DNA of 64,000 nucleotides, taken from NCBI RefSeq assembly GCF_000147815.2, contig NC_015957.1, positions 3,224,001 to 3,288,000 of the forward strand, read 5' to 3'. Positions 53,301 to 61,068 of this stretch are shown piece by piece (within the stretch, counting starts at the first letter, position 1; each line of letters starts with the position of its first letter). The translations under genes and the position numbers were made by a program. The DNA comes from Streptomyces violaceusniger Tu 4113 (GTDB lineage: Bacteria > Actinomycetota > Actinomycetes > Streptomycetales > Streptomycetaceae). The notes under the pieces were generated by a model. The model worked only from the letters and a program-made list of their open reading frames with translations. It made no database searches and was not told the DNA's origin.

Positions 53301-55320
53301 GGAACATGGTCCACACGTCCCGTGGGCCGAACGCGAAGTGCTCGGCGGCCGCGGCGAACAGCCGGGTGACGTTGTGATGGGTGACCACGACGCCCTTGGG
53401 CCGCCCGGTCGAGCCCGAGGTGTAGATGACATATGCCGGGCAGTCCGGCCGCAGCGCGGCCACGACCGGGTCGGTCGCGGGCTCCTGGGCCATGGCGTTA
53501 CGGACCTGGGGCGCGTCGACGACCAGCCGCGGCACCGCGTCCCCGGTGTGCGCGCCGACCACGGCGTCCACCTCGGCGGCGGTCACCAGCAGCGCGGGGC
53601 GGGCGTCGCCGAGGATGAGGGCCAGCCGCTCGGCCGGGGCCGCGGGATCCAGCGGCACATACGCCGCGCCCGCCTTCAACACGGCCAGGATCGCGACGAT
53701 GTGGTCGATCGAGCGCGGCAGCGCGATGGCCACCAGCTGCTCCGGGCCCGCACCGTGCCCGATCAGACGGTGCGCCAGCCGATTGGCCCGGGCGTTCAGT
53801 TCGCCGTAGGTGAGCGTGGTGTCGCCGTAGGTCAGCGCGGCGGCGTAGGGCGTACGCCGGGCCTGGTGCGCGAACAGGCCGGGCAGCGTGGCCCGCGCCT
53901 CGGGCGAGGCCGCAGGGGGGAGGGGCGCGGCCGCCGGAAGGGCACGGGTGCGCTCGGCGGGCGTGGTGATGTCCAGCAGGCCCAGCGGAGTGTCCACATC
54001 GGCCCGGGCCAGCCGCTCCAGAAGGTGCCCCAGCCGCTGCTGGTGCGCGGCGACATCGGCCTCGTCATAGCGGTCGGCGTTGCCGTCCAGCTCGATCCTC
54101 AGCGCGGTGCCGCCGGGGTGGACGGAGACGACGACCGAGAAGTCGTCGGTGGGCCCGATGGACAGATTGTGAACGGTGACCGGGGCGCCGTCGAATGTCA
54201 GTTCGGCGGCGAAGGACATGATGTTGACCTGCGGGCCGAACAGGGGCGTGAGGGCGTCAGGGCCGCCGTGCTCGCGGCGCAGATCCTCGTAGCGGTACCG
54301 CTGGTGCCGCAGGACCGCGCGCAGCCGCCGGGACACCTGGCGCAGCGCCTCGCCGACGGTCAGGCCCGGACCCAGACCGAGCCGTAGCGGCAGCAGGTTG
54401 GACATCATGCCCGGAGTCCGCTGCGGCGCGTGGCCGATCCGGGACGCGACCGGCACGCCGAGGGTGACCTCGCCGGCCCCGGACATCCGCTGCACATAGA
54501 CGGCGACCGCTGTGAGCACCGCGATCGGCCAGGGCAGCGCGGCCTCACGCGCCACGTCCCGCAGCCGCTCCAGCTGGGACGCTTCCAAGCTCATCCCGCG
54601 CCGCACCTTCTCCCGCGGCGGCGCGGGCGGCCTGGCACTGAGCGACGCCGGTGCCGGTGCGTCCGCGAGCTCCCGCGCCCAGAACGCACGGTCGGCCCCG
54701 AACTGCTCCGAGGCACGGTATGCGGCGTCCGCCTCGACCAGCCCCGCCAGCGGCGGGAACGGCGTGCCCGCGGCCACCCCCTCGGTGCCCGCCACGGTGT
54801 ACAGCTCCGCGACCCGACGGGCCACCGCGGCCACCGTGAACCCGTCGCCCACCAGATGGTGGTAGTGGTGGAACCAGAAGAAACGGTCCGGCGCGACGGC
54901 GAACAGCACACATCCGAAGAGCGGTTCCCCGCCGAGGTCGAGCGGGGTGCGCAGCCGCTCCCACATCGCCCGCTCGGCCACCGCCCGCGGATCGGGCTCG
55001 TCGCGCAGATCCACCACCGGCAACGTCCAGTCGCCCAGGGGCGTGATGACCTGCCGGGGCCCGTCGGGTCCGTCCACCACCCGCACCCGCAGCGTCTCGG
55101 CCTCCTCCAGCGTCCGCCGGACCGCTGCCTCCAGCCGCGCGGCGTCCACCGGGCCCGCGACCTCCAGGTACTCCCCGCCCTGGTAGGCGGTGCTGAGCGG
55201 GGCGAGCTGCTGCGCATGCCAAATGCCCAGCTGCGCGGCGGTCAGCGGCAGTTGCCGCCGCTCGCGGCCGTCCGCTCCCTCGCGCTCATTCGTGGCGCGC
55301 CCCGAGGTCTCGCTAAACAC
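38323..55320 (-). CDS. NRPS-1: four-module peptide synthetase (modules 1-4) with starter C domain
   Basis: 5665 residues. Core positions: starter C1 ([19 protein letters not shown] at 157), A1 637, T1 LGGDSI 1029, E1 [10 protein letters not shown] 1221; C2 1713, A2 2185, T2 2570, E2 2774; C3 3267, A3 3734, T3 LGGHSLL 4110; C4 4299, A4 4792, N-methyltransferase 5088-5408, T4 LGGDSI 5579, then a tail with [14 protein letters not shown]. Codes by eye: A1 DFWNVGMVHK (Thr), A2 DTDDMGFIDK (acidic pocket, unassigned, possibly basic), A3 DAWTVAAVCK (Phe), A4 DLTKVGEVGK (Asn). C1 resembles EntF/SnbC-type starters that accept an acyl or aryl group from a partner carrier. The GTG start at 55320 has AAGGGGA upstream; the 3' end overlaps NRPS-2 by ATGA. 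Confidence 0.93.
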   Translation of the reverse strand: MFSETSGRATNEREGADGRERRQLPLTAAQLGIWHAQQLAPLSTAYQGGEYLEVAGPVDAARLEAAVRRTLEEAETLRVRVVDGPDGPRQVITPLGDWTLPVVDLRDEPDPRAVAERAMWERLRTPLDLGGEPLFGCVLFAVAPDRFFWFHHYHHLVGDGFTVAAVARRVAELYTVAGTEGVAAGTPFPPLAGLVEADAAYRASEQFGADRAFWARELADAPAPASLSARPPAPPREKVRRGMSLEASQLERLRDVAREAALPWPIAVLTAVAVYVQRMSGAGEVTLGVPVASRIGHAPQRTPGMMSNLLPLRLGLGPGLTVGEALRQVSRRLRAVLRHQRYRYEDLRREHGGPDALTPLFGPQVNIMSFAAELTFDGAPVTVHNLSIGPTDDFSVVVSVHPGGTALRIELDGNADRYDEADVAAHQQRLGHLLERLARADVDTPLGLLDITTPAERTRALPAAAPLPPAASPEARATLPGLFAHQARRTPYAAALTYGDTTLTYGELNARANRLAHRLIGHGAGPEQLVAIALPRSIDHIVAILAVLKAGAAYVPLDPAAPAERLALILGDARPALLVTAAEVDAVVGAHTGDAVPRLVVDAPQVRNAMAQEPATDPVVAALRPDCPAYVIYTSGSTGRPKGVVVTHHNVTRLFAAAAEHFAFGPRDVWTMFHSLAFDFSVWEVWGPLLHGGRLVVVPFDVSRSPEDFLDLLAEQEVTVLNQTPSAFYPLIQADRERPGRHLALRHVVFGGEALDLGRLEGWYDHRAEDTPVLSNMYGITETTVHVTHLGLDRATAARATGSLIGGPLGDLRVLVLDQALQPVPEGAVGEMYVTGPGLARGYLGRHGMTASRFVAAPFGRPGERMYRTGDLARRRADGSLAYLGRADDQVQIRGFRVEPGEVAAVLADLPDVAQAAVVPRTDRPGQTTLVAYVVPASGARPEVSALRAGAMAALPDYMVPGAFVTLPALPLTVNGKVDRAALPAPDPGAEVSGRQPRTEEETVLCDIVAELLHLERVGIDDDFFTLGGDSIVSIQLVGAARRAGLRFTTREVFRCRTVEALAAVAERGAAQGGDGDDGTGELPATPVIRWLQERGGAIDRYHQVMTFTTPPGARHEELTAALQALLDGHDALRARLLDDGDGPWRLAVAPPGAVRAADRLRRVPLADADADADAPAEATAQAVRAAVDRLAPRAGTMLQAVWCDAGGDRPGRMVLAVHHLVIDGVSWRVLLPDLAAAFTAVREGRDPRPAPVGTSLRRFAGLLAEQAATGARDGEAVYWRAVLTAAEEPTLGARPLDPAADVAGARRQMTVTLPTALAESVLTTVPAAFHTGAREVLLAGFAAAVADWRREHGGAAPEVLLDLEGHGRDALADGADPTRTVGWLTALFPVRLGLGALDFAELAAGGPAAGRALREVKERLREVPDGGVGYGVLRYLAPSGTLPDDGARPQILFNYLGRFGAADPGRPWTPLPGLEGFGGGDDPAMPVSHALQVDVVAQDGAGGPALTAVLSWPDGVLDEVALEALAQRWRRALDGLAAHAARPGNGGLVPADVPLAGLTQDQLDTLAAESGPLADVLPLAPLQRGLLFHAAYDTEQPDAYTVQFRFTLEGTVDPERLRRAVEATLRRHPQLRAGFWDDGSGVPVQFVPRAFTVPWHRIDLRHLDERARAAELERVSVEQPRFAPDRPPLFQFLLARAGEDRHILVFRHHHLLLDGWSVPLLLRDILSAYAAEGADSGSATPWAVPSHRYLDWLRGQDRGAAEAAWRAALADLPGPTRLAPANAPPAGGAVEELAVDLGAPLTAALEAAGRRHGITLGTVVQGAWTIVLGALTGSRDVVFGGTVAGRPAEVDGVELMVGLFINTLPVRARFRPDEPVRALLERLQQEQAELTAHHHLPLAQVQRLGGVGELFDTLLVIENYPFPPESLRTADGAWHVAGIDGSDDTHYPLSIAVMTGDALRLRLGHRTDVFTAEQVRTVASCLHHVLARLADDLEQPVGRVRLLDPAAQRTVLGWGRGAAASAAAGTVGRLLEDAAARTPDRTALVGAGGTLTYAQLDERANRLARLLAARGAGPEHTVGLLLPRGVDAIVAMFAVLKAGAAYVPIDPGLPPERIRFVIEDTAPAAVVTATGPAPALTGVPLVVLDDPRTAAELAALPGRALADEERGGPVRPENLAYLIHTSGSTGVPKGVGVEHRNLVSLFAAHRRDLVEPAVAAAGGRRFRAAMTASLSFDTSFDGVLWMLAGHELHVVDDDTRRDPRALVAYVAEHRVDFLDITPSYAARLLDAGLLEADAAPAVLMLGGEALGPDLWGRLRAAAPATAAHNFYGPTEFTIDALSAPLAAAEHPVVGRPLRGAQAYVLDDALRPVPPGAPGELYLSGPQLARGYAGRPALTADRFVADPFAPGGRMYRTGDVVRWSAERQIEFLGRADEQVKVRGHRIELGEIEAALTGHPSVARAAVVARSDTPGVTRLVAYAVAAAGPCDPAELREYLARTLPEYMVPAAVVPMAELPLTANGKLDTGALPAPDFAAAASSRPAATPAEHTLCALFAEVLGLPAVGADDDFFALGGDSIISIQLVSRARRAGLGLSPRDVFTRRTVAALAAAATPVTADETADTPGPSASGELPLTPIVAAQRELGGPIDGFHQAFVVTVPAGSTAEALTEVLQALVDHHDALRLRLDTGDGDWRLTVREPGRVSAAPLLTAVEVTVAGADGGADPYEDAFAGALRTELPQARARLDPAAGTVLDAVWFDAGLERAGRLLLSVHHLAVDGVSWRILLEDLALSWQARAAGRRAQLPPATTSLRTWATGLAALAHTPEVERELEVWTGLLRTPDLPVADRPLDPARDVAATARTLTVTVSAAHTAPLLTTLPTAFATGVNEVLLAGFAVAVADWRRRRGQHPDGPLVDVESHGRHDLLEGADLSRTVGWFTEQHPVRLDPGPLDWADATAGGPSLGQAVKRIKEQIRAVPGDGAGYGLLRYLNSRTAATLAELPRAGWGFNYLGRFTAGRTDEDWAPIGPAGPLGGADPQMPLEHALDLTLVTQDQPEGPTLVATWTWAGELLSEADVRELSQAWLRSVEALAAYAARPGAGGRTPSDFPLVSLSLHEVERLEAARPTLVDVVPLAPLQQGLMFQSQLSEGQVDLYTSLLTLEVRGPLDTARLRAAWDELIRRHPLLRTEFRQDGLRETVGVVVDAVELPWTEVDLSGCAPTERESRLAGLVERERGHRFDLGNAPLLRFTVVTLGPDRRALLFTNHHMLVDGWSMPMLFAELFALYGGDGAVRPPFAYRDYLAWLGRQDRAAAERAWSEELAGLGDATVLAPGERSGAVVVPERLTAELPEETTAALTATARTFGLTLNTVVQSALAVLIARATGQSDVVFGTTVSGRPAQLPGVEDMLGMFINTIPVRAAVRPEQTLVETAKLLQERQVRLLDHHHLGLADIQRAAGRRELFDTVISFQNFPLQQALPDLGATGLEVTSAVSTDASHYPFVFHAFPGERLELRITYQPDVLDAAGARAMLDRLARAVSAFATRPEARVGRLDLLADGERQALLSVGNGPDEPVADGHLAALFERVAARAPQACAVRWEGQELSYDELNRHANRLARRLVAMGAGPERFVAVALPRSVAWITAVLAVAKAGAAYLPVDTDYPHERIAFMLDDARPALVITADTVQDPLPPADVLPRLCLDDPAVADALAAASDTDLGDADRAGALATANAAYMIYTSGSTGRPKGVVVTHTALAALADLHTRRLGAGPGSRVLQFASPSFDASVWEVCMALLTGATLVLAPKHRLLPGPALLELIAEHRVTHATIPPTPLGAVGEEDLPSLTALVVAGEATGADLVARWAPGRTMINAYGPTETTVCATVSGPLTGGRPSIGRPIPHARVRVLDSTLAPAPAGVTGELYIAGLPLARGYWGRPDLTADRFVADPFGPPGARMYRTGDLVRRLPDGELDFLGRADHQVKLRGFRIEPAEIEAVLSGAPGVAEAVVTVREDQPGEPRLVAYLLAEDGPGPDVDVVAATAAAALPDHMVPRVFVPMSEWPRTPNDKLDRAALPAPQAPVAAGRPARTVLEQVLSTLFAEVLTLPAIGVDDDFFQLGGHSLLASRLAGRIRSTLGAEVPVRTLFENPTVGGVAAWFGRETAALRPALRRMSHPDRLPLSHAQRRLWFIDRYEGASATYNMPIAMRLHGPLDAGALRAAVADVMARHEALRTVFPDEAGVPWQCVLDPGGLRIDLPVTTVAADGVAEALTEAARRPFDLAVDPPLRVELLRLDERTHVLLVVVHHIAGDGWSMDPLCRDISTAYAARLHGQAPDWEPLPVQYGDYTLWQSELLDEEAGPDSPFARQLRFWTETLEGAAEQLALPTDRPRPAVPSYRGDDVVFQVDAETHTGLTELARRCGVTVFMVLQAGLATLLTRLGAGPDIPLGSPIAGRTDEAVQDLVGFFVNTLVLRTDTSGNPGFRELLDRVRGTDLAAYAHQDMPFERLVDALKPERDPSRNPLFQVAFGLQNDATPVVDLPEVRGEEEFVGMKVARFDLMFGFTETHDADGLPAGMNGSVEYATDLFDAETVEGFVRRLIRLLRSAIQDPDRGLDALAIMDEDERRRILVDWNDTARPAPTGTLVSRFEEQVARTPAAPALLGGDRTLAYATLDQEANRLARLLVERGVGPEALVAVALPASVEQLVAVFAVLKAGAGYLPLDPRHPVERVRFMLDDARPTLLLCTAQGASQLPADDTRPRLYLDAPDTRAELAARPGHALDDAERRRPLHRSNVAYVIYTSGSTGRPKGVAVAHASVLQYLDWALDIYPALRGTALLHSPISFDLTVTALFGPLLSGGRLHVAGMEEDRQTVEALDAAPLSFLKVTPTHLRLLDALPPEFSPADDLVIGGEALTDAALANWRARNPRTTVHNEYGPTETTVGCSVHRIAPGDEVRPGVVTLGGPAWNTRMYVLDARLRPVPVGVPGELYIAGGLLARGYLYRAPLTAERFVADPFGTPGERMYRTGDLVRWLPDGRQEFVGRVDNQVKVRGYRIETDEIERTLRDHPEVDEAVVTVRADHPGDPQLVAYVVPALDGSREATGSAEEQIDQWQQVYDLMYGAERPEEFGEDFSGWASSYTGEDIPIEEMREWRDATVERIRALRPRRVLEIGVGSGLLLAKLAGDCETYWGLDFSAEAIAVLRRQVAARPELAGRVELQLRAAHELDGLPTGFFDTVVINSVAQYFPHAAYLTDLLQSLADLVAPGGAVFLGDQRNLRTQRAFQTAIRLRQRAEHQDEAAVSRAVEQTIMMEKELLVDPEYFAAVARHIPAYTAVDVRVKRGHGDNELTRHRFDVVLRTGPADPHDLGTIEHLRYGVDLTDLADMERMLAGRGGGPVRVTGIPDARLAGEQAALQSLAEGREVAEVLEALGHPDEPGVDPETLHSLAERHELPVLVTYASGAPGRLDAVFGADGPALTEVYLPATRLEPGAYVNNPLGSRRLGTLVAGLRAHAERLLPAYMVPAAIVPLDELPMTVNGKLDRRALPAPEFTGGTTSRAPRTELEALVCAVMAEVLALPTIGIDDNFFDLGGDSIISIQLVSRLRAAGVVLTARDVFRHKTAADMAAVADTPTDITPEGAPAPSAPPPPDDGTVDRSLVSLSDDELSLLESDWRLPE
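39093..39987 (-). repeat. NRPS-1 copy of the N-methyltransferase-domain duplication
   Basis: The partner of 22000-22894, encoding the N-methyltransferase inserted in A4 (Asn). Differences seen are two bases near 39552-39555 and one near 39803, which changes ADDCETY in NRPS-2 to AGDCETY here. Direct orientation, 17 kb apart, so unequal recombination between the copies would delete modules 5-9 and fuse the rest. Confidence 0.85.
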
Positions 55321-55390
55321 GTCGACGTCCCCTTCTGCAGTGGCTCGGACCTGGCTGATCCGGAAGAACGAAATGGTGTGGAACGGCCGG

Positions 55391-56206
55391 TTACAGGCGG
55401 CGGGTGAAGGCGCGGATGGCCAGCGGTACGAAGAGGGCGAGGATCACCGCGGAGGCCAGCAGCGTGCTGCCGAGAGCCGAACCGGAATCCGAAGCCGGAC
55501 CGGTGAGCAGGGCCCGTACGGCATCGGTCAGATGGGTCACCGGATTGACCTTCGCCCAGGCCTGGAGCCATCCGGGAAGGGTGTCGGTCGCGACCATCGT
55601 GTTGCTGCCGAACGCCATCGGGAACAGCAGGATCATCACGAGCATGTTGACCGACTCGGGCTTGTCCGCGATCAGCCCTATCGTCAGGGCGATCCAGGAG
55701 AACGCGAACGACACCAACAGCACCAACGCCACGGCCAGCAGCGCCGAGAGCGGATCGGTGTGGACGCGGAAGCCGATGCAGAAGCCGAAGGCGAGCAGCG
55801 TCAGCGTGGTGGCGGCCTGGCGTGGCAGGTCCCCGAGGATGTGCGCGATCAGGGGTGCGGGCCGGGCGATGGGCAGGCTCCGGAACCGGTCGAAGATCCC
55901 CTTGTCGATATCACTGTTGATGGCCTGGCCCACGGTGGTGACCATGAACGCCGCGTTCTGCGCGAGCATCCCCGGCAGCAGGAACTGCAGATAGGCCGAC
56001 TGGCTCCCGGACACCGCCCCGGCGAACAGCACCATGAAGAGCAGCATCATGATCAGCGGCTGCAACACACTGAACACCACGATCTGCGGCGAGGCGCGCA
56101 ACTTGGTCAGATGGCGTCCGGCGAGGATCAGCGTATGGCTGACCAGGGCCCCGCGGCCCGGGTCGACGGGGAGCTGGGCCGGGGTGCTGTGCTGGGCGCT
56201 GCTCAT
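55391..56206 (-). CDS. ABC-2 type transporter permease (DrrB-like)
   Basis: A 271-residue integral membrane protein with six predicted spans and the ABC-2 pattern: SHTLILAGRHLTKLRASPQ before the first helix, VLQPLIMMLLFMVLFAG, the coupling region NSDIDKGIFDRFRSLPIAR, and LPGWLQAWAKVNPVTHLTDAVRALLTG before the last span. This is the partner of DrrA-type ATPases in daunorubicin-like export and self-resistance, suggesting export of the NRPS product. ATG 56206 overlaps the ATPase stop (ATGA), with AAAGGAAACC upstream. NRPS-1 starts 70 bp downstream, so exporter and assembly line are likely one operon. Confidence 0.9.
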   Translation of the reverse strand: MSSAQHSTPAQLPVDPGRGALVSHTLILAGRHLTKLRASPQIVVFSVLQPLIMMLLFMVLFAGAVSGSQSAYLQFLLPGMLAQNAAFMVTTVGQAINSDIDKGIFDRFRSLPIARPAPLIAHILGDLPRQAATTLTLLAFGFCIGFRVHTDPLSALLAVALVLLVSFAFSWIALTIGLIADKPESVNMLVMILLFPMAFGSNTMVATDTLPGWLQAWAKVNPVTHLTDAVRALLTGPASDSGSALGSTLLASAVILALFVPLAIRAFTRRL

Positions 56207-57210
56207 CGCGGTTTCCTTTCGGCGGACCCGGCCGTGACCGGTGCCGGATCGGGGTCCTGGACGGGGTCGGCGGGCTGGGCGGTACGGCCGGTCAGCGCGA
56301 AGAACACCTCGTCGAGAGTGGCCTGACGCAGCCCCAGCTCGACGAAGCCGATCCCCTCCGCCTCCAGCCGCGCCGCCACTCGCCGCAGCGCCGTCACATC
56401 CGCGACGGCGGCGTCGATCAGGCCGGTGTCCGCGTCGACGGTCGGCTCCACCCCCGTCGCCTCGGCGACGTACGCGGCGGCCTGCGCGCCCTGGGCCGGA
56501 TCCGCCACCCGCATCTGCAGGGCGAGGCCGCCGACCCGGGCCTTGAGTTCGGTGGGGGTGCCGGTGGCCACCACGCGCCCCTGGTCGAGTACCACCAGAT
56601 CGTTCGCCAGGTGGTCCGCCTCCTCCAGGTACTGCGTGGTGAGCAGGACCGTCACGCCGTCCGCCACCAGCTCGCGCACCAGCGTCCAGACCTCGGTGCG
56701 GCTGCGCGGGTCCAGCCCGGTCGTCGGCTCGTCCAGGAACAGCACCCGAGGCCGCCCGACGAGGCTCGCCGCCACGTCCAGCCGGCGCCGCATGCCACCG
56801 GAGTACGTCTTCGCCAGCCGGCCCGCGGCGTCCTCCAGCCGGAACCGCTCGATCAACTCGGTGGCCCGGCCGCGCGCCGCCCCCCGGGACAGGCCCAGCA
56901 GCCTGCCGACCAGCTCCAGGTTGTGCTGCCCCGACAACTCGTCGTCCACCGCCGCGTACTGGCCCGTCAGACCGATCGCCGCCCGCACCAGGTGCGGCTG
57001 CGCCATGACGTCGTGTCCGTCGATCCAGGCCCGCCCGCTGTCCGCGCGGATCAGGGTGGACAGAATGCGCACCGTGGTGGTCTTGCCGGATCCATTCGGG
57101 CCCAGCAGCCCCAGAACGGTCCCGGCCCGAGCCGTGAATCCGACCTCGGACAGCGCCTGGGTCTTCGCATAGGACTTGCTCAGTTCTTCGACACGGATGG
57201 TCTCCACCAC
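56203..57210 (-). CDS. ABC transporter ATP-binding protein (DrrA-like)
   Basis: A 335-residue ATPase. Walker A is GPNGSGKTTT (37-46), the signature motif is YSGGMRRRLDVAAS, and Walker B is VLFLDEPTTGLDPRSR followed by the switch region TTQYLEEADHLAND. A C-terminal extension of about 90 residues, with the GLRQATLDEVFFALTGR ending, is typical of the daunorubicin-resistance family. It pairs with the downstream permease. GTG 57210 is chosen, with GAGAGG upstream; a second GTG follows at 57207 and an upstream ATG at 57243 lacks support. It is the first gene of the long leftward operon, so its upstream region is the likely cluster promoter. Confidence 0.9.
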   Translation of the reverse strand: MVETIRVEELSKSYAKTQALSEVGFTARAGTVLGLLGPNGSGKTTTVRILSTLIRADSGRAWIDGHDVMAQPHLVRAAIGLTGQYAAVDDELSGQHNLELVGRLLGLSRGAARGRATELIERFRLEDAAGRLAKTYSGGMRRRLDVAASLVGRPRVLFLDEPTTGLDPRSRTEVWTLVRELVADGVTVLLTTQYLEEADHLANDLVVLDQGRVVATGTPTELKARVGGLALQMRVADPAQGAQAAAYVAEATGVEPTVDADTGLIDAAVADVTALRRVAARLEAEGIGFVELGLRQATLDEVFFALTGRTAQPADPVQDPDPAPVTAGSAERKPR

Positions 57211-57847
57211 AGGGCCTCTCGGGTATCGATGTCCGCCGGCCACACGCGGTGGACAGCGGCGGCAGAATCAGCAATTCCACGGTTGGGATCATGCGCCGTC
57301 CGGCTGAGCCCTCATCCTGGGCAGCGGGACAACGCCTGGACACCCCGCATCGAATAATCAATTGCGTAACGGATGATTCCGTAGAGGCGAAATGAAGAAT
57401 TCCGCGGACTGCGCGGGGCCATGCGCGGCAGGCGTGACCAGGGCTTTCGGCATGATCAGAGGGAACGCCCGGATCAGGGGCGGGGCCGGAAGGATTCGCC
57501 TCCTGACCGTGAAGGGAATTGCGTAATCCGGAGTTCCGGATCATGCGTAATTATTGATTCCGGTGTGTGTATCGGCCAGCAATCAGGGGTCGTGCGGTGT
57601 CGGATTCCCGCTGGCGCCGGCTGTCAACTTCTTGTCTGGGGGTTGCACTCCCGGGGCCGACACGGATAAATGTGAGAAGCTCGCAGACCTCCCCGTATGT
57701 TCGTCATGCTCGGGGACCGGTCGTCGGCGGCTTTTCATCGGCGTATTGCCCGGGAATTCCTCGGGCGGTTTCCGTGCACCGCGGGCGGCTGCGGAAGATT
57801 CACCATCACGGTCTGCCGCATTCTCGACTTGAGGGGGAGCGCAATCG
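57211..57847. promoter_or_regulatory. Divergent control region with three copies of a 19-bp motif
   Basis: This 637-bp gap separates the NRPS/exporter operon (left) from the DsrE-like operon (right); I see no gene in it. Three same-direction copies of TGCGTAA-N4-NNNTTCCG occur: 57363-57381 (CGGA spacer), 57520-57538 (TCCG) and 57544-57562 (TTAT). The last two are 24 bp apart. Copy 2 overlaps a perfect 16-bp palindrome, ATCCGGA-GT-TCCGGAT, at 57526-57541. The motifs sit in the least GC-rich DNA of the area. They are candidate operators for a cluster regulator that is not obvious in this window. Confidence 0.6.
57643..57671 (+). promoter_or_regulatory. Candidate promoter of the DsrE-like operon
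   Basis: TTGCAC at 57643-57648 and ATAAAT at 57666-57671 with a 17-bp spacer fit a housekeeping-sigma promoter. Transcription would begin near 57678, leaving a leader of about 170 nt before the ATG at 57848. Confidence 0.4.
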
Positions 57848-58183
57848 ATGACCACAGTGCGTGAAGGGTTCCTGCTGATCGAGACTCAGGCGGCGGCCGT
57901 GCCGGGCGGGGTGGGATTCCCGCGTGACGCGGTGGCCCAGGCACGGCTCGGCCATCCGGTGGTGCTGTTCCTCATTCAGGACGCCGTGGCCTTGGCCGTC
58001 CCGGGCCGTTCACCGGAACTGGAGGCCTTCATCGGGGCCGGCGGCCGGGTCTGGGTGGACGACTTCTCGCTCGCCCAGCGGGGCCTCGCGAGCGCCGGAC
58101 TCCTGCCCGCGGCCCACCGCACCGATATGGGCGCGGTGGCCGAGGCGGTACTCAACCCGGCGGTGAAAGTGGTGTGGCACTGA
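57848..58183 (+). CDS. DsrH/TusB-like small protein, first of three DsrE-superfamily genes
   Basis: A 111-residue protein that looks like a one-domain DsrE-fold member of the DsrH/TusB kind: an initial strand (GFLLIETQ), HPVVLFLIQDAVALAVPG, a second Rossmann-like strand GGRVWVDDFSLAQRGL and a C-terminal strand VKVVWH. It has no cysteine, as expected for a scaffold rather than a sulfur-carrying subunit. GAGGGGGAG lies 8 nt before the ATG. Its TGA overlaps the next gene's ATG (TGATG), so translation is coupled. In TusBCD and DsrEFH, such subunits form heterohexamers moving persulfide sulfur; whether that happens here is inference. Confidence 0.6.
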   Translation: MTTVREGFLLIETQAAAVPGGVGFPRDAVAQARLGHPVVLFLIQDAVALAVPGRSPELEAFIGAGGRVWVDDFSLAQRGLASAGLLPAAHRTDMGAVAEAVLNPAVKVVWH

Positions 58184-58590
58184 TGGGCCGTCCCGTTCCG
58201 TACACCGACGTCATGGTGATCCTCATGGGCGCACCGCATGAGTCCGACCAGACCACCAGCGTGCTGCGGCTGGTCCAGGCGATGCTGGAGCGCGGTGGCC
58301 GGGTGCAGGTGTGGACCTGCGGCCACGCCACCCATCTCACTCGGCAGGCGCTCGGCGCGGCCAAACAGCGCAACATCGCCTCCTGGACCACCTCCTATCC
58401 GACGACCGCCACGCTCGTCCAGGACATGCTCGCGGCCTTCCCCGACCAGCTCTACTGGTACGGCTGCCAGTTCTGCAGCGAGGACCGGGGCGTCCACGAT
58501 CATGTGCCCGAGGTCGTGCTGCGCCGGCCCTCCACGTTCGCCGCGAACAGCGCCGCGACCGGCAAGACGCTGATGGTCGGGGTGATGTGA
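58183..58590 (+). CDS. DsrE/TusD-like protein with three cysteines
   Basis: A 135-residue DsrE-fold protein: VMVILMGAPHESDQTTSVLRL is the first strand and helix, RVQVWTCGHATHLTRQAL holds the first Cys at the position where DsrE-family proteins often carry the active Cys, and YWYGCQFCSEDRG has a C-x-x-C pair. It ends with a strand, KTLMVGVM. These cysteines make it the likely sulfur or metal-binding subunit of the trio. A GTG nine bases upstream is an alternative start; ATG 58183 is preferred for its overlap with the previous stop. The third gene follows after one base. Confidence 0.65.
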   Translation: MGRPVPYTDVMVILMGAPHESDQTTSVLRLVQAMLERGGRVQVWTCGHATHLTRQALGAAKQRNIASWTTSYPTTATLVQDMLAAFPDQLYWYGCQFCSEDRGVHDHVPEVVLRRPSTFAANSAATGKTLMVGVM

Positions 58591-58591
58591 G

Positions 58592-59017
58592 ATGCGTGAC
58601 CGTCCCGACCTGCCCTCGGCCGCACCGCAGCGGCCCCAGGTGCTGGCCATCGTGGAGCGCGCCTACCGCGGCGCCGTGGAGAAGCAGTTCGCGGACGCCC
58701 TGTACCTGGCGCTCGAACTGCACCGCCAGCTCGGCGGGATCGACATCCTGCTGCGCGGCCAGGCCGTGACGTATGCGGCGCGCGATGCCCATGTGCCCCC
58801 GCTGCGGCTCGGCAACCGAGTGATCGAGACGCTCACCGATCCGCGCGGTGACGTGCTGCGGCTGCTGGACGCCGGGGTGCGGGTGTACGCCGAGGAGCCT
58901 GGCCTGGCCGCCTACGGACTGGACGGCGAGGGGCGCCTCCTGGACCGGGTACGGCCGATGCCCGCGGACGAGGCCGCGGCGCGGTGGTCCACCTACCGGA
59001 TGGTGTGCTTCATGTAG
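58592..59017 (+). CDS. Third DsrE-superfamily-like protein of the operon
   Basis: A 141-residue protein. After a proline-rich start it has a DsrE-like core: VLAIVERAYRGAVEKQFADA, LALELHRQLGGIDILLRGQAV, LRLLDAGVRVYAEEPGL, and a C-terminal WSTYRMVCFM with a single Cys three residues from the end. Assignment to the DsrE/DsrF fold is by pattern and context, so less sure than for its neighbour. It starts one base after the preceding stop. A strong hairpin follows its own stop. The three genes form a compact 1.2-kb operon divergent from the NRPS exporter. Confidence 0.55.
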   Translation: MRDRPDLPSAAPQRPQVLAIVERAYRGAVEKQFADALYLALELHRQLGGIDILLRGQAVTYAARDAHVPPLRLGNRVIETLTDPRGDVLRLLDAGVRVYAEEPGLAAYGLDGEGRLLDRVRPMPADEAAARWSTYRMVCFM

Positions 59018-59061
59018 CGGCGCGGCTCCGCCCCGCGGCGCACCCCCGCACATGGCGCTCG

Positions 59062-59094
59062 CCGGCCCCGTCGGGCCTGATACGACGGGGCCGG
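59062..59094. terminator. Strong hairpin terminator between convergent genes
   Basis: CCGGCCCCGTCG at 59062-59073 and CGACGGGGCCGG at 59083-59094 form a perfect 12-bp stem with a 9-nt loop. It sits in the 92-bp gap between the end of the DsrE-like operon and the end of the leftward TetR pseudogene, and would serve as a bidirectional terminator. No U tract. Confidence 0.7.
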
Positions 59095-59109
59095 GGCCGG
59101 GCAGCGCCC

Positions 59110-59674
59110 TCACCTGGCGCGCAGGCCCCGGTCGGTGAAGGCGATCAGCCACTCGAAGCTCTCGTCGATGTCGGTGCTCCACTGGAAGCCGCCCGCCGCC
59201 TGCAACGTGGCGAAGCCGTGGCAGAGGCTGCGGAGCATGCGCAGGGCGTGGTCCACGTCGGACTCCGCGATGTCGTAGCCGCGCAGGACCGCCGTGAACG
59301 CGTCGAGCAGCCGCTGACTCGCGATGGCCAGCGGGTCGTCCGGGCCGGAGGGTTCCAGGCCGATCGTCGCGGCGTACCGGCCGGGGTGCTCCAGGACGAA
59401 GGCGCGGAAGGCGCGTGCCGCGGCCGCCAGGGCGTCGCGGCCCGCGTACCCACTGGACCGCGCCGCCGACGGCGTCGGCGGCCTCGCTCAACGCCAGGGC
59501 CGCGATGCGCCGGTTGAGGTCTTCCTGGCCGCCCACGTGCTTGTACAGGGACGGGGTGCGCACGCCCACCCGCTCGGCCAGCAGACCCATCGTCAGGTTG
59601 GCGATGCCCACCTCGTCGGCGAGGGCGGCACCGGCCGCGACCACGGCCGTCGGGTCCAGGCCGGCCCTAGGCAT
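59110..59674 (-). pseudogene. TetR-family regulator broken by a single-base frameshift
   Basis: From ATG 59674 the frame encodes a normal TetR N terminus (LADEVGIANLTMGLLAERVG, then VRTPSLYKHVGGQEDLNRRI). After about residue 73 (ADAVGGAV) it becomes nonsense. In the adjacent frame the rest of a WHG-type C-terminal domain is intact: GRDALAAAARAFRAFV, EHPGRYAATIGLEP, RMLRSLCHGFATLQAAGGF, ending DRGLRAR and TGA at 59110. Removing one of the two G bases near 59455 restores one continuous protein of about 187 residues. Either a true frameshift or a sequencing error. It overlaps the end of a hydrolase remnant, which suggests an ancestral hydrolase-TetR operon. Confidence 0.75.
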
Positions 59675-59745
59675 GAGCGGCGTCCGAGCGGAGGAAGGCG
59701 AGCATCAGCGAAACCACCTGGTCGGGGAACTGGTCGTGCTGACCT
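59667..59745 (-). pseudogene. C-terminal remnant of an alpha/beta hydrolase gene
   Basis: On the minus strand, PEGQHDQFPDQVVSLMLAFL and RSDAAHA end at a TAG (59669-59667) that overlaps the TetR ATG. This reads like the last ~26 residues of an alpha/beta hydrolase, including the His-containing GQHDQFPDQV segment. Just beyond, around 59745, the homology stops and a plus-strand SDR coding sequence begins, so the rest of the hydrolase is missing. The family call is tentative because the piece is short. Confidence 0.45.
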
Positions 59746-60580
59746 TCCGGACCTGACCGGCCGGACGGTGGTGATCACTGGCGCCGGCCGTGGCCTCGGC
59801 CTGATCGCGGCGTGTGAGCTCGCGAACGCAGGGGCCCGCGTCGTGCTGGGCGTACGCGACACCGGCAAGACCCACGGCGCCGTCGCCGGCCTGCCCGGCA
59901 CCTTCGAGGTCCGACCGCTCGACGTGGCGGATCTGACCTCGGTGCGAGCCTTCGCCGACGCCTGGTCCGGCGACCGCGACATCCTGATCGACAACGCCGG
60001 TGTGATGGGCATCCCCGCCGCGCGCACGGCCGACGGCCTCGATGTGCAGACCGCCACCAACTACTCCGGTCCCTTCCTGCTGACCAACCTGTTGCTCGAG
60101 CACATCACCGATCGTGTGGTGCACGTCACCAGCCAGCTTCACCGGCAGGGCAAGATCGACCTGAACGACCTCGACTGGCGGACCCGCACGTACAACGGGA
60201 TGGGTGCCTACGAGGCGTCGAAGCTTGCCGTCGTCCTGTTCTCCCTGGAGTTGCAGCGCCGGCTGACCGCCGCCGGCAGCCCGGTCCGCTCGGTGCTCGC
60301 CAGCCCGGGCATCGCCCGCACCTCTCTGGCCGCCCACTCCCGGTCGAACGTCATCAACCGGTTCACGTTCCTCACCAACGACGCCGAGCGCGGAGCGCTG
60401 TCGCTGCTCTACGCCGCCACCCAGGACGTCCCCGGCAACTCCTACGTCGGGCCGGACTGCCTGGGCGGCCTCCGGGGCGACCCGGCCGTGCGCCAACAGG
60501 GCAAGGCCGGTCTCGACGAGGCCATGGCCGGCCGACTGTGGGACGCCACCGCCGACCTCGTCGGGGCGGTGACCCGATGA
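59741..60580 (+). CDS. Short-chain dehydrogenase/reductase, apparently truncated at its 5' end
   Basis: About 280 residues of a classical SDR: DLPDLTGRTVVITGAGRGLG with the TGxxxGxG cofactor motif, DNAGVMG, and the catalytic YEASK with an upstream serine in VTSQLH. The C-terminal half is complete through PGIARTSLAAHS and LGGLRGDPAV. The expected few N-terminal residues with a start codon are missing: no in-frame ATG, GTG or TTG with a ribosome site occurs just upstream, and the first in-frame GTG (59768) lies inside the cofactor motif. The sequence immediately before it belongs to a minus-strand hydrolase remnant, so a deletion or insertion joint is likely near 59740-59750. It may be non-functional. 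Confidence 0.75.
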   Translation, partial: DLPDLTGRTVVITGAGRGLGLIAACELANAGARVVLGVRDTGKTHGAVAGLPGTFEVRPLDVADLTSVRAFADAWSGDRDILIDNAGVMGIPAARTADGLDVQTATNYSGPFLLTNLLLEHITDRVVHVTSQLHRQGKIDLNDLDWRTRTYNGMGAYEASKLAVVLFSLELQRRLTAAGSPVRSVLASPGIARTSLAAHSRSNVINRFTFLTNDAERGALSLLYAATQDVPGNSYVGPDCLGGLRGDPAVRQQGKAGLDEAMAGRLWDATADLVGAVTR

Positions 60581-61068
60581 GGTACACCGCCTGACAGGCT
60601 CTGCTAGGGCGCGCAGCCAATTAACGTGCTGGTTCTGGGAGTTGCACATCCCAGGTCAGCGCGGTGCGGGCCCTTAGGCGGAGCTGCGCCGATGCGTCCC
60701 GTTCAGGCGGAGGAGTGAGCGTCACCGTTTCCGCGGGGACCTATGCCGTGGGCACCGTTCGGCCGGAGCGGGCGCGGTGTTCGCGGATTTTCCGAACTCC
60801 TGCCGCTGCATCAGGCTTCCATGGCCGACTCCCACGAGCAGACTCGCAAGCCGGCGGAAGCGTTCCATACCGCCTTGTGAGACGGCGGCGTATGCCTTCT
60901 TCGGTGTCCAGAAGAAGCCCACCTTCTTCGGGGAATAAGCCTTGCCTCGGCAGCCTGACCGACCGCACCGCACCGCACCGCACCGCACCGCACCGCACCG
61001 CACCGCACCGCACCGCACCGCACCGCACCGCACCGCACCGCACCGTCCCGCCCCGCCGCCGCGCAACG
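60581..61068. other. 488-bp non-coding stretch after the SDR
   Basis: I see no convincing gene. A small hairpin, CTGGGA (60635-60640) with TCCCAG (60649-60654) and an 8-nt loop, could terminate SDR transcription. Around 60895-60945 there are repeated cttcttcgg words and their inverse. The minus strand across 60720-60950 is open and gives a lysine- and aromatic-containing stretch (KKVGFFWTPKKAYAAV) unlike random GC-rich shadow, possibly a relic of an unidentified gene. The right end is a pentanucleotide array (separate entry). Confidence 0.4.
60966..61045. repeat. Pentanucleotide microsatellite (CACCG)16
   Basis: Sixteen exact tandem copies of caccg fill 60966-61045, preceded by one variant copy (gaccg). 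It lies 23 bp after the stop codon of the leftward methyltransferase gene. A 5-bp unit changes frame with each copy and should be prone to slippage. It produces open frames of HRTAP or GAVRC repeats that I do not regard as genes. Confidence 0.95.

Noticed and set aside
46201..54387. Long plus-strand open frames opposite NRPS-1 (also 34058-38983 and 40096-45999)
   Set aside because: Same antisense effect of extreme third-position GC; no family signatures or ribosome sites.
15941..55320. Calcium-dependent lipopeptide (Asp-x-Asp-Gly) family
   Set aside because: Asp7-Gly8 is present, but module 5 is hydrophobic rather than Asp by its code, so the DxDG signature is not complete.
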